Made by a program: the position numbers and the translations under genes
NCBI GenBank assembly: GCA_023897205.1
Contig: JAHWDD010000004.1
Span: forward strand, 3,038,001-3,102,000
Direction of reading: 5' to 3'
Source: Exophiala sp. HKRS030
Lineage: Eukaryota; Ascomycota; Eurotiomycetes; Chaetothyriales; Herpotrichiellaceae
DNA length: 64,000 bases
Notes under the pieces: model-generated
What the model was told of the DNA's origin: nothing
Databases searched by the model: none
Seen by the model: only the letters and a program-made list of their open reading frames with translations
In this document: piece by piece, positions 42,157 through 54,318 of the stretch
How the letters are laid out: every line of letters starts with the position of its first letter
How positions within the stretch are numbered: the first letter of the stretch is position 1

Positions 42157-45047
42157 TCAAGTCATGACGGTACCTTGATGTTGAGTCTGTCGTTTGACTT
42201 GTTCTCTGGCCCAACGTGCTGCAGTAATGGTTCGTGATGAAAATTCGCGACTAGCTCGAGTTTCTTTGATGAGTTTCGTGACCCATTCTTGTCTGTAATA
42301 GTTGGAGAGGGATCCGTCTGGGAATGCCTCGCCGAGGTCACTTGAACGAGTCTGTTAGTGATGATGAAGTTTTTATCAAGAGGTGACTTACGCAATGATG
42401 CCCATGCAAGCCCTCAGGAGTCCTTCGTTGCGGTTCAAGTCGTTCGACACTGTTTGTAGAAATTCGAAAATCGTCGGGACGTAATTTTGAAGAAGTTGCA
42501 CTGTTGTGTATGTAAGCAAGTCGTTCATATCTCCTATGACCAGATTTCTCACCTTTCTCTGTACCCTTGAAAGCTAAGATCAAGCCGGACCAGGCATCGG
42601 CAATCCCTGAACGAAGTGACACGATGTAGTCAAGCATGTCAAATGAAACGTCATTTGCAACAGACACGTTGTTTGCCTGTTGAAGGACTTGGGCAACCAC
42701 CGTCACGTAAGTCTCAAAGTGTTCGCCAATGCTGGTGGCGACATCACCAAAGGTCTCAAGGATCGGAGGCTTGAGTTGGTTGGCAAGTTTATCGGACTGC
42801 ATCAAGTTAGTTATTGAGTTTTGACAACATCAAGCACGACATACCCTAAGGTTATTCAAAAGATAGTTCATAAACGTGTCGCAATAAGGTTGGGCCTTGT
42901 CCTCCAATGCACGGACGATGTCGCTGACAAGACCAATGGCCAAAGAGCACATATCTGGAGCCTCTTGATTGCCCAAGGCGTTGTACAGATACGGGACAAA
43001 CGAGTCCATGTACTTGAGGAAATCGCCTGCCAGAGCGTTTGCCAGCCCACTGACAATCTGGAAAATGACTTCAGGAACGGCGGTCTGGCCAGTGACATTG
43101 AGAACCTCCAATGAGATCTGCATGACTCGGTCTGCTTGAGGAGCAATGTTCTGTTCGAGCCGTTGAACAATGGCAAGCAAGACACTGCTCAAGCTGACTT
43201 GCAGTTCTTCAAGAGTGATCTTGTCATCAATGCTAACGATTTGCTTCTGCATGGGGATTGTGGCCTCCAGACGTTGGATGACGACGTTGGAAAGTTCTGC
43301 CACAATCTGTAGGCTATCATGAGCAGCATTGGTCACGAAACCGCCAAGAACCTCATAAGCGGCAGTTCGAAGTTGGTTATTGGCCCCTTCTTTTTCCGTG
43401 ACGGCCAGCAACGAGGTGACGCTGTCCTGGAAATGTGGCGTAAGAGGGTTTGCAGCAGCTCCGTCTTCACCCACAAATCGCTCCGTCAAGTTCAAGAGTG
43501 CCAGACAGCAGGATGCGGCAATCTTTGGGTTGGCCATCAAGCCATTGAAGAGAGCCGACATGAGAGGCTGGAGGTGTGTTGATGGGTCAATGCAGTCCGA
43601 GCAATAGTCACAGATTCTGCTCAGTGCATACGCTGCCGAATCTTGTACTTGGACGACGGGATCTTGCATCATGCCGATCAGAACTGGGAGGGCTTGTTTG
43701 ACCAGGGGATCCAGGGTCTTGATCTCGGGGCCATCCATGATCGCACCGAACGAGGATACGGCGGCATCCCTCTTGGTCCAGTCCTCACTGCGCAAATTCT
43801 GTTCGACGAATGCCAGCACCGTTGGGACGATCTCCCCGCCGATCGTTTGTGCATAGAGTTGCAGACACTGGTAAGCTGCACGGGCAGTGTTGTATTCGTC
43901 CTCGGCGTCATCCTCCGTCACCTTGGTCATCAGCTGAAGCAGAACCGGAACGACTTCTCGAGCTGCGACTCTAGCGAAGTGGAAATAGGGTCGTAGTTCA
44001 GTGGAACCTTCTTGCTGTGCTTGTGTATTGTCATCTTCAATGCTGATCTCCTCCTCACAGACGGTGCACCAGAATTCAATAGCCAACTTGGCCACGTCTT
44101 CTTCGTCATTCTTCATACCCGCAATCGTCAGGCCGAACAAGGCCTTTTCCATGTAAAATCTCATCTTATCGTAATAGATGCCCATGATCCGGTTGAGACA
44201 TCCGAAGGCAGCCGCCTGCACTCTCATATCTTGTGATTGGGTGGCCTCGCACACGACCTGCATAATGTAGTTTCTCTCGCCTTCATTCTCAAAGTTGCTG
44301 CGGATGAACTCGGTAGCGTCACTAAGGGCCGAGAGGGCAGATAGCCGGACGTCCTGGTTGGTTTCTTCCTTTCTCGCACCCTGAACAACGGCCGTGAGGA
44401 TGGCGTTCGAGTAACCGACCAGGGACTCGCGGAGCTCGAGATCGTCCGACTCGCAGATGAAGCCGATGGTGGTGAGGCTCGACTGCTTGAGCTTGTCTTC
44501 TCCCGAGCCGACATTGTGGACGAGAGCAGGCATCAAATCAGGCCACTCATTGCGGGGCAGTTCGATGGCGGCGACGGTCGCGATGAGCTGGGCGGCGGAA
44601 AGGGCGGCCTGGGGTGTGGCATTGAGTGTCTTGAGAGCCAGCTCTTTGACCTGTCGCTTGATCTGAGGATCCACGCCTTGTAGCCATCGTGCCTGGACCT
44701 CTCTTAAGCGGGTGATGTCACGGTAGGAAAAGGCATTTTTCAAGGCTAGACCGGCGGCCTGTCGGACCGCTGCGCTGGCTTGGTCGTTGGCGAGTTCTCG
44801 AGAGAGGATGGAAAGGTATTCAGACTGCCAAGAGGGTGGTTAGTTGGGAGGTGCTGACGTGGTGTGGTGAAGGGGGTGGAAAAGACGTACAAAATTTCCC
44901 TCGCGGGCTTGTCTCAATTGTTCTTCGGCGTTGCCTCGAATCGTCGCATCTAGACACAAGGGTTAGAAGGGCGAAAAAAGAGAAAGATCAAGACATGAAA
45001 TACTCACCCGGAGAAAAAGTGTTCTCCAGGACTTGATTGACGTCCAT
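42157..45047 (-). CDS. KAP95: Importin subunit beta-1 (karyopherin Kap95), 871 aa, six exons
   Basis: Exons on the minus strand are 45047-45008, 44949-44891, 44824-42845, 42796-42553, 42500-42392 and 42340-42157; all phases agree and introns are 48-66 nt. Kap95 carries cargo-bound importin alpha through nuclear pores and is released by Ran-GTP. The N-terminus (MDVNQVLENTFSPD, then RGNAEEQLRQA) is the importin-beta N-terminal domain, followed by HEAT repeats over the whole length. An acidic EDDAEDEYN segment matches the HEAT-8 acidic loop of the family. The length is close to that of yeast Kap95 (861 aa). Two small 5' exons and three small 3' exons flank one long central exon, an intron-rich layout compared with its neighbours. 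The stop codon overlaps an ATG (ATGACTTGATG). Confidence 0.95.
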
Positions 45048-46059
45048 GGCTGCCCAGTCGATCAGCGGTCAAGACGACGACGGAGAACAAAAGTTGGTTC
45101 CCAAAAAAAGAACAAGAGCCCGCAGCGGGAAGAAGGCTGCAAAAGGTGCGATTTGTTGCCGTTTCAAATAGGAGAGAAGAGACTCAAAAAAGAGGAATTC
45201 TAATTTCTGAAGAAGGACAATCGGGGGGACGAGCGAACGCAGGTCTGGAGTCAAGGAAAGAACGACCTGCGGGTTGTGCGTAGAGGAGGCGGAAAAGGTG
45301 AGAAGGAAAGGCGGTCGATGTTTTTGAGCAAGAGATCAAGGGCTGCGAATAACTACGCAGCGATTTGTGGTGTTTTGCAAGCAGAATTGGGATTATTGAT
45401 TGATGTGGGATGTCGATGCGTCTACGGGGCTTCACTAGAGCCCAAACGTAGCCTCTTGGTGACCGGTGCCTGCGCCTGCGACTCGCCCATCGTGACCGCT
45501 AAATACGTCGCCTAAGCCAGAACTGACGTACCTAACCATGCTCCTTACCGCCTAAATGAGTTAAAGCCGTTACTCATTATTATGGGATTACGGAGTACTA
45601 TCCGGAGTACGGACGTACCGTACCTGATTTAATGAACATCACCACTGCCTTCCTAGGTATCTGACCTAGAACTACTTGGCCCTCACTTTTGCTGGCAGTA
45701 TCTAAACCACCTGCTCAAGGCATCATCAATATCCTCTGGCCACCTGCTTCTTCCATCTCATCATCGCTGTTCTGCCATCGTCGGAAGCAGCGTTTGAGCC
45801 TGATCACAAGGCCGAGGCTGAGGCGCAAAGTCTCATCAGCGACGGACAAGGGTTGTGTAGCTCGCTTATCCTGTCACTTTGGGCCAATCGTCGGCCTTGG
45901 TCCTTTCTCGTCAGCCTCACCTGTAACCACAATGCCTCAATTTTCTCGGTTTTGTGTAATGTTGGTTCAAAGACCTGGCCCGAATTTCTTCTTCTCTGAT
46001 TGTGTGATCTTTTCCATTGCTGGTCATACGGATTGACAGAAACTTTGTCCCCCGAACCA
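45048..46059. other. Promoter of KAP95 and 3' flank of APC4
   Basis: About 1 kb without a gene. One exact TACGGAGTA lies at 45589-45597, followed closely by a second partial copy (CGGAGTACGGA). CCTAGGTA-type strings follow near 45650. Confidence 0.5.
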
Positions 46060-48717
46060 TCAACCAGTCATAACTTGGTCGCTCATTTCTTCACCTTCTT
46101 TTTCTTCCCCAGTCTCATCCGCAGCAGCAGCGTCAAGGTCGAGCACAACATATCCTAGACCAGCCTCGTCTACAACCGCAACGACCCTCCTTCCCACCCT
46201 CCCATTGACTTCAAGTCTGGCCGGTGTCATGCCAGAGTTCATCTTGCCCGATTCAAAGACATGATGCACTTCCCAATCATCTGTCGTTGCCTCCACATTG
46301 CCGGTGGCCATCCGGGAGAATATCCTAACATCATTCTCCGTTGTACTGGCGAGAACCATGCATGTTTCGTCATCGACAAACTTGACGTCCAGAATGTCCT
46401 TCGCCCCAGGGATGCGAGATAGCGGCAGTGTAGTCGGGCCGAAACTCAGACCTCTGCCTCCTTTTTCTTGCTGCTGCATGCTGGAAACAATGTAATGTAG
46501 ACTGCCTTCTTCTTCTTGCTGATCCCTCGACATGCACAAGAGCCGATAGAGGCTTCTGTCACCATCGTCTGGCACGATCCTGAGATCCAGTCGTTGGGGA
46601 TCGCACTGTTTCGGAAACTCTAGCAGATGACTGGGTAGTATGCTCTTCCTGAAAGTCTCCGCAACCTGTCCGAAAGCTCTCTCGGCTTGCATCTGTAGTC
46701 GTTCTACCAATTCGCCAAAAGGAGGCATCTTCTTTTTGTCCTTGGTCTGTGCAGCTCTTCTCTTCAAGTAGTCGACGAAGAACCCGGCGTCCGTGTTGTC
46801 CTCGAAAAGAGCACCCGCCGTCGGCTGACCCGGGTCGTCTGGGACGATGTATTTCTTTATTCTGCTCTCCTTCATGGCGCCCGACATATAGTCTAGTACC
46901 ATTACCAACTCGTTCTCCCCGGTCCAGGATTCCCTGAGCTCCGCGGCCCTCTCACTGGTCTCCTCGAGGGCTTCGACCTCACACTCCCACTTCAGCCACT
47001 TCATGAATGCGGCGAACTCGATCATCTCCATCCTGACATCCTCGAGAAGGTCCTCGGCCAGGATGGCCAAAGCACCCATGGTCTCGGTGACTTTTCTCAC
47101 ATCCTTCTCGTCCAAGCCCAACCGCGAGCTCGTCGGGGCGAACTGTGCGAGGCCATCAAGCCTCGACAGCACCACCTGGCCCCTCTCCAGGGCAGGAATG
47201 AGACACTCGCACGTCAGCCTCCGGACAATGTCGAGACAGTCTCCCACGGCCTTCTCCCACCTTTTCAGACCCCTTTCTCCCACCTCGTCGACCAACCACT
47301 CCTTGAGCTTCCCGTCGCACTCGCCCGTCACGGCCAGATGGTGCGCGGCGTGCACGAAATCGACATAGTCGTCTCCTTCGGCCAGGGATTCGTTGATGTT
47401 GCGTAGAAATCGGCCGGGAAGGTCAAAAGCCGCCTTGACTTCAGACGCCAGCTGCGTGTGGATCTGCGCGACATAACGTAGCAGGTTGCCCAGTTGCGTT
47501 GCCTTTCTCGCCACAAGAGGCAGATTCCCGCCCGTGTGAGAAATAAAGCTCATGTCCAGGCCTAGCAGGTGCAGACTCGCACTGTCATCCCCGTCTCCCG
47601 TCGTCCGTTCCACCACGAGGAAGGCCGTCGACAGAAAAGGATGACTTTCGATCCTGATCACCTTGCCACCCTTGGAGCCAGAAGGTAGACATGCGCCCAC
47701 ATCCACCGTCCCAATCTCGAAAGAGTCGAAGATCCGGATATGGACGGCGCATCCATCACCGTCGTCACCCTGCAAGCCTACCAGCAACGCATCGACACGG
47801 TCAATGGAGCCGCCATACCCAGACCCCGTTTGGCCATTCGCATGAAACACGGCGTCGATGCTTGATCGAGAGCTGAAGATGTCGTCGTCGGTCCCTACAC
47901 CACGAGGAGGCAGCGTGGCCAGTTTGGGCAAGGATACCTCCATGTCCAGCGCGCTCAGCTCTCGTGGCAGGTCGGCCTTCATGCGCAAAAGTTTGTCGAC
48001 GTCGGCTCTGAGCCCTAGAATCTCGTCGAGTGTGACTTGAGGATCGGTTTCGTTTAGTCGTGACCGTATGGCCGAGGAAGTCGTGGACGCAAAGTGGGCA
48101 TTCCAAGAGATGCATGTCGGAGTGTATGATGGTGGCTGTTGTTGAGGTTTTAACGATGATGAAGGTGATGATGATGAGGCTGGTCGTGAGGATTTCGAAC
48201 TCGTCTGTGATTGAGAAAGTGACAGAGGTCGTGGCTGTGGTATGCGCTTTTGCGATTGCGTAGAGATTCGATGTGCTACCTTGCCTGTGAATGCATTGAT
48301 CAAGGCGACCATACCGTCCGCACAGGCTACTGCGAGGATTTGTCCTGTAGGGCGGCAGAAAATATTAGTGATCCATGATCAACGATCAAAACACGAAAGG
48401 AACTAGTTCCTGTTGAAGATGGTTAACATTAACTCACCATCTCTCCTCCAACATACGCCCCTAATCCATCCCTCTCCGTCTCTTTCGAGCCCTGCCGACT
48501 GATCCTGGTCCTGATCGTCATCATCATCACCACCACCACGTTCGAACTCGGCCCCAAAGACCCTCTGCCCATTCAACCTCCACACGTCGACCTGCCCCTC
48601 CCTGTGGTCGTTATGGACCTTTTTCACCACCGTCGTCACCAGGTCCATGGTCGGACAGTACGACAGTAACGCGGGCCGACATGGTTCCGTCAGTGTCGTC
48701 GTGGCGATTTGATGCAT
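46060..48717 (-). CDS. APC4: Anaphase-promoting complex subunit 4 (Apc4), 854 aa
   Basis: Exons on the minus strand are 48717-48438 and 48344-46060, joined through a 93-nt intron (GTGAGT donor, ACAG acceptor) as RRDG-QILAVACADG. Apc4 is a scaffold subunit of the APC/C ubiquitin ligase, which destroys securin and cyclins. The N-terminus shows the Apc4 WD40 blade pattern (LLSYCPTMDLV, VDVWRLNGQRVF, GWIRGVCWRRDGQILAVACA), interrupted by an acidic Asp/Gln-rich insert. The central region (about 350-620) is the helical Apc4 domain, with LLRYVAQIHTQL and EDVRMEMIEFAAFMKWLKWE. The C-terminal blades close the propeller (ILDVKFVDDETCMVLAST). It ends in a short acidic tail. The length is normal for fungal orthologues. 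Confidence 0.9.
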
Positions 48718-49615
48718 TGTCGGTCGTTGACACCTTTCAAATAGAGTCTCTTAGAAAAGAGAATCCTTGCTGCGTTTTTCTTCCCGTCCTACCCGCGGCT
48801 CGTGGGTGTCAGGTATAAGGACAACGACAACGACAACGCTGCAGTGGTAATGCCCGAACGCGTCTTGTTTTATTTACCCAGTGTCATGAATTTCGGGATT
48901 CGTGAATCATGAACAAAAAAAAAGCTCCCCGCCCTTGTCACGTATCATCTGCTGTATGTCTGTGTGTATCGTTCCTTCATCCAATCATAAACTCAATGTG
49001 AAAATAAAAGGGCGTGTCAGAACTCTTCACCTTTGAAAGGAGCACGCGTGGTAGGGAAAATCGACAACGCCAGATACGGATACAAAGTACGGAGTACACA
49101 GTAGTATTTTGCTAGGGCCGAATCTAGCCAAGCCGTTTTTTAATGCTGTCAATCATCACTCAGTTTCAACACCTCGATTATCCCCCCTGTTCTCAATCAT
49201 TGCTTTCGATGACAGTACGTCTGAATTGAATTGATTTCATTCCGAAAATTCTCAGACTGTCTAGAAGACCCGAGGCGAGTAGATCACAAATGATTTGTCA
49301 TTATTCTCGATACTCTCTACAACCAAAACCATACAGGCTTTTCCGCCTATTTTGGCACTTTTCATAACTTGAAAAGAAATTCGTTACACCTGTAGTCCTG
49401 TGATCCTTCCTTTCTTCATCACGTCTCGTCAAATCAACCATTACCATCCACCGCCATACAGATACAGGTAACGCTATCAAATCTTGGTATCATCGAAAAA
49501 AGAAAGAACTGGGGTTCCGTTATACGGGATTAGTAAAATCGGAAAGGGGGTCGTTCAGTTTGTCGACCCTGGGTAAGAATATGCAAAGGTGTCTTGTCGG
49601 TCAAAGAGAAGGATC
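48718..49615. other. APC4 promoter region
   Basis: About 900 bases without a gene. One exact TACGGAGTA lies at 49088-49096. Confidence 0.5.
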
Positions 49616-51643
49616 TCAATGTTGCTGGATCATACCACTGAGGTAGCTCAGTTCATCCAGTAACTCCTGCATGCCGGTGGAATGTGGAAGGCTTGAACCA
49701 CCGAGTACTGCGCCTTGAGACTGAAATTCGTTCGGTCGATTGTGCTCACCGACAACCAACGGGGCCACCTGCTCCGTTGTCACAGCCGATTTGACAGTGA
49801 CCCCAGAAGCCCCATCTTCCGTCGGGAGGCTATAATGCTGAAACTTGCCCCAGGAAAAGTCTGCGTCTCTGGCACTGTCTAAATCGACGTGAGAACTGGG
49901 TGTCGCTGAAGAAGCTACGGAACTGAGGGTTGAGATGCTGAGTGCCGTAGGCATGCCAGCCTGAGCGGATTCTGTATGTGTTGATGTCTTGTACTCGTGT
50001 GGGTTTCTGGCCGGCTCAATAACCTCGATGGACTGACAGTCACCGTAATCGAGCTCTGATTCCAAGGGTGGACTCATTGGCTCAAAATCGAGAAGACTGG
50101 ATGCATATTCCGACCGAGGTGAGATCCGGGTTGTACTGATCGTCCAATCAGAAAAGTGACTTCGCTCGTTGTTGATGTAGCTATCCACGTGAGATCCTGT
50201 CTCGATGGTGGTGCTAGAGAAGCGGCTGTTGAGATTTTGTAGGTCGATCCCCTGGTGCTGTTGGCTAGGAGAATCATCTGCACTGCTCGGGGGGTATACG
50301 GAAGATGGAGTGTTTGGCAGAGTAGGCAGTCGTTTCTCTAGGTCGAGCGGTGCCTGTGAATCATCGACAGGCTGATGACCGGCAACTTTGACGGCCGTGA
50401 GAGGTTGACCGGGAGTGGTTGCTGGAGATGCCACTTCTCTGAGGGTTTCCAGAGGCCGGTATGGGGTATTGGCCTGCTCGATGGGGTTTCGTTCCGGCGT
50501 GCTCCCCCGTGACCAAGGGTTGCGCAAAGATGACGGTTCTCGTGTCAGTGAGCGCTGTCTTCTGTGCTGGGAAAAGGAGGGGATTGCCACCGTTGCGGAA
50601 CCTTCGACCCAAATATCAACATCCTTTCGCAGGGCCAGCTCCCTTGACGGACCAGCCGAGGAAAGCTCCTCTATCTCTAGCGGCTGCTTGGTCTCGTTTG
50701 TGGGCGTCCTTGGTGTTGTCCCTCGCTGAGAACTTCCCCTCGACATCAAGGTAGCCGGACTGTATTCTGGTCGTCCTCGATCGAACGCAGTGTCAGGACT
50801 AGGTATGCGCGGAGACTTCAAGGCTCGGATCGCGCCCATGAAGCCGGCAGATCTGTTGCTTCCGCGAGAAAGGGATCGATTGAGCATCTCAAGTGATGGT
50901 TTCTTTGACGACTTGGCCATCCTCAGAGTCGTGGCACTGCCTGGCTGTGATGAACCTCGTGAAGATGCCGACCTTCCTCTCCTATAGTCGGCGCTGATGG
51001 GAGAGCTACTCGATGACCAGGATTGTTGGGGAAATGTGGGTGAGGTCTTCAGCCTCGGCAGGGAAGGCTTAGCAGGCACTGGCCTGGGGTTCATGAACTT
51101 GTCAGAAGGATCCATAGTGCGAAACTCGGAGCTAGTAGAGCTGACACTATCGTTTCGAGGTCTGCTGCTGCTCATAGCCAAAGGGACATTCAGGACGTTG
51201 ACGAGCTGGCCCGGAAGGAGAGGGCAAGCCGTGGTCGAATGCTCGGCGGAATTGTGAAACTCGATATCGTCGTCCAACTTGTACTGCAGAAGTGGTGAGT
51301 TTTGTACCCGACACCGCAGGAGGAGTAAGTAAAAGCAATCATACATAATACCAGTAGGTGCCCCCCATCTTCAGCCCGCCATCTCTTGGAATTCCTATCG
51401 GTTGATTGTCGCCGTCACAGATAATGTTGGAAAAGCTATGACACCCGGACCAATGCTCTGGGCCCGTGCGGGAATCCTTTTGCATGGGATAGGCTGTGGA
51501 GAAGTTGTCCCAGGAACCGTACAGGCTCACTGACCTAGTCGAAGGAGGCACGCGGCTGTTGCATGCTGGTTAGTTTGTCTCTTGCACAGAACAACGTTGA
51601 GGGCAACGTACACTAAAAAGGTCACGAGGGTTGTCGGAGCCAT
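49616..51643 (-). CDS. CBM48 (AMPK-beta glycogen-binding type) protein, 636 aa, three exons
   Basis: Exons on the minus strand are 51643-51612, 51555-51345 and 51283-49616. Donors are GTACGT and GTATGA; phases agree. The N-terminal 105 residues form a carbohydrate-binding module of the CBM48/AMPK1 type: MAPTTLVTFLVRVPPSTRSV, then SLYGSWDNF, HWSGCHSFSNIICDG, GGTYWYYYKLDDDIEFHNS and a closing PGQLVNVLNVP. This module binds glycogen or starch-like glucans in AMPK beta subunits and branching enzymes. The rest is disordered, Ser/Pro/Arg-rich, with many Ser-Pro and Arg-x-x-Ser sites suited to phosphorylation, and no catalytic or kinase-binding domain. The C-terminus MQELLDELSYLSGMIQ looks like a short helix. 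It may be a glycogen-targeting or AMPK/Snf1-related scaffold; that role is inference. Confidence 0.88.
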
Positions 51644-54318
51644 GTTTGCTGGACTGGTGGATTATGTAAGGAGGACTCGGCTGGCAGGGGTTTCGTCTTT
51701 TGGCCGCCGGGCCGGCACTTTTTATTTTCCTGTTGTCGGTTCCTCGAGTACCGTAACTTGCTAGGTAATCTGGCCTGCAGAGAACCTTTTTGGTTCATAG
51801 CAAGACAGTCGCAAATGAGGCCAACAATGGAAAATGTGTAGTCCAGTCCAGCTGAGAGACCACGGTTGAACAGCTGCAAGTTTTGGGAGAGGCGTGGGTG
51901 GAAAATTATAGTCGAGTCTGGCCACGGACAAACGTGACGCCACGGCTTTTTCAGGCACCGCAGACAGCCTCAGATTGGATGCTATTTCGAAACTTCAGGC
52001 CGACTCCAGGGTCCGTGACAGCAAGCATGATTATACCGGGGTGGAGAAATACGGAGCCTGTGCTGAAACGGCGTAGAGGGCACGTCAGGAACGTGTTGGA
52101 AGTGTTGACCAGCAGAGCATTGACGGGCGGGCGCTTGTTTGAGGACTGATGATCTGTGGTGATGTCGAGATGATGCAGCAATTCCTGGGAGAAGCGAGTG
52201 ACGGGCGAACGAGTGCCGCGTAGCTTAGCTAGTTGTCGTCGAGAGGGCCACCTGGGCAGGCAGGCGCTTGATGGAGGTGATTGCAGGGTAAGAGGGATCG
52301 CTGGGGGGCCGGGCGCTTGCTGTTGCGGCGATTCGGGGAGTTTCGACCAACAACACGTCGGGAAGCCGAGAAGAGCTCTGAGTGGTTGGTTGTATTACTG
52401 TAGCTGGTTCAAGAGAAGTTGCAGAGCATGAGGCTGAGTATGAGGACGTCGTGGACGCGAACACTGCATGAAGTACTCCGTCCTCGTGAGAGTGGGCGTG
52501 AGGCGAGACGCGAGGGATGATGAGGAGGATGATGATGGGGATGTGGCGGGACGAGAATAGATTTATTGTACGGAGTACCGAGTATCAGTATCTCAGATCG
52601 TACAAGACACCAGTCAAGACACGGGGGACGAGGGTCGGATGGGTATGAAGCTGAAAAAACCTGGCAATGGAACCACGGATACGGAGGACAAAGCAAGGAT
52701 ATGAACTATTATTACCAGTACTATCGAGTATCAGGGACGGAAAGTACGAGTATTGGGATGAGGGAGGGAAGGAAAATCCACCTTCAGAACGTCAATAATG
52801 CGATTGAACAGCTCTCTGCCTGGGTACCATACGATATACGTCAGGTAGTACATGTGGACAAGTGAGAAGTTGTGTCAAAATCAAAAAAACAAGAGGGCAG
52901 AGGTCCGGGAGCTGAACCCAGGGAAGAGGGTCCTCGATGTGACGAGGTCATGACAACCGAAGCCCGATGCCGAAGCGAGCGAGATAGACGGATTACGGGA
53001 CGAGATGGTTACCTACTCGTATGGGGTGCTGTATGGAATGTCATTACCTGGTTTGCCTTGACGACACTCCGTACAGAGGAGTATGGAGATGTACTGTAAT
53101 ATTATTGATGTGAGCTGAAGTTGGCGGGACAATAATCAATAATCACAATGGGATCCATTCAAGTCCGTAGATCCTTTTCTAGTTCACGTACTAAAACCAC
53201 CTTTTGTAAATTGAGAAACCAAGACGAATCAAACCCATGAACGGCACTTCTTCATTTCTTCGTTTCTTTTAATCTTGACTACGGAGTACTGTATTGTACA
53301 GAGTAGTAGGAACTAATCCACGCCTTTCTTGCGCCATGGAAGTTTTAGTACGGGGATTTTACAGTCGCCTGTTGTACAAATCCGTATCGTGCAAACCAAA
53401 ATGAGCCATGATCCAATCTAGTGGGAAACCTTGTGGCCAGCTTCCAGCCTCCATATTTAGTATTAATATTATTGTTATTGACATCGTACGGAGTACAGTA
53501 AGGAGAACATTATCACAGTACAAATATCATAGGTGTTTTGTTCTGATTTTGGGTATCCGGATGAATGGTAGAACTGAAAAGTAGATGATATGTAACGACT
53601 ACCAGGTACAAATTCTTATGAAACACAACGCTGCGCCACTTACAATCTTCTTCTTCATCTTCTCCTCCTCGTACAATTCCGTACCGGTCGCTTCTCGGTA
53701 TAAAATTACTCCCTCATTCCGTACAACCAAATCACCACCACCCACGACAACTAATTGCGGCTTTCCCGTAACCGCTGACGGCCCTGAAATTAAAGAGCAA
53801 ATCCGCCACTCACAAACCTCAACCGACACTCATGCTTGACTCTTTTTGTTCCTCCCCCCTTGTCATTTTGCCCCTTACGGTGAGTTGTGTCTACACCATC
53901 CTCGAGACCCTGAATTCTTCCTTCTCCTTGTACGGAGTAAGAGTGCGCTTAATAATTCGTCCTCTGTACATAACAATGGGTCAGTGCTGGACTCGAACAA
54001 GAAAATTTGACCTGTCCCAGACACGTGGTACCAATGTCAGCTACGAGTCTGTCACTTTTCAGGGTCCCCCCTGTCATTCGGAGTCTCGATCGAGTCATTC
54101 GGAAAATGAACCGAGGTGGGAAAAATGATGCGTCAAGTATCTGAACTCTTGTCAGGCACTTGAAAGCGCGAAAAAAAGTCATAAATGTCATGATGCTTCG
54201 TTTTAGAGGTAATGATGATAATTATCATAATGATGCTCGTACACAGACGCCAGAAGGAAATCACCCTCTCCTCTGACGTTCTCCTTGTTCAACATGGGAA
54301 TGGGAGTAGAACGTAAAA
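51644..54318. other. 2.7-kb gene-free spacer rich in TACGGAGTA motifs
   Basis: No supported gene. Four exact copies of the 9-mer are listed in the repeat entry, with many related AGTACGAGTA and GAGTATC strings. A segment near 52900 loosely resembles a tRNA T-arm but does not fold into a tRNA. Confidence 0.55.
52569..53939. repeat. Cluster of four dispersed 9-mer motifs (TACGGAGTA)
   Basis: Exact copies lie at 52569-52577, 53280-53288, 53487-53495 and 53931-53939, all reading TACGGAGTA on the plus strand. Several near matches (for example ACTCCGTAC at 53066) lie between them. See the window-wide count in the findings. Confidence 0.8.

Noticed and set aside
52895..52960. tRNA-like segment on the minus strand with a T-arm resembling GGTTCAGCTCC
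   Set aside because: A T-stem can be drawn, but there is no matching acceptor stem, no proper 7-base anticodon loop and no D-arm.
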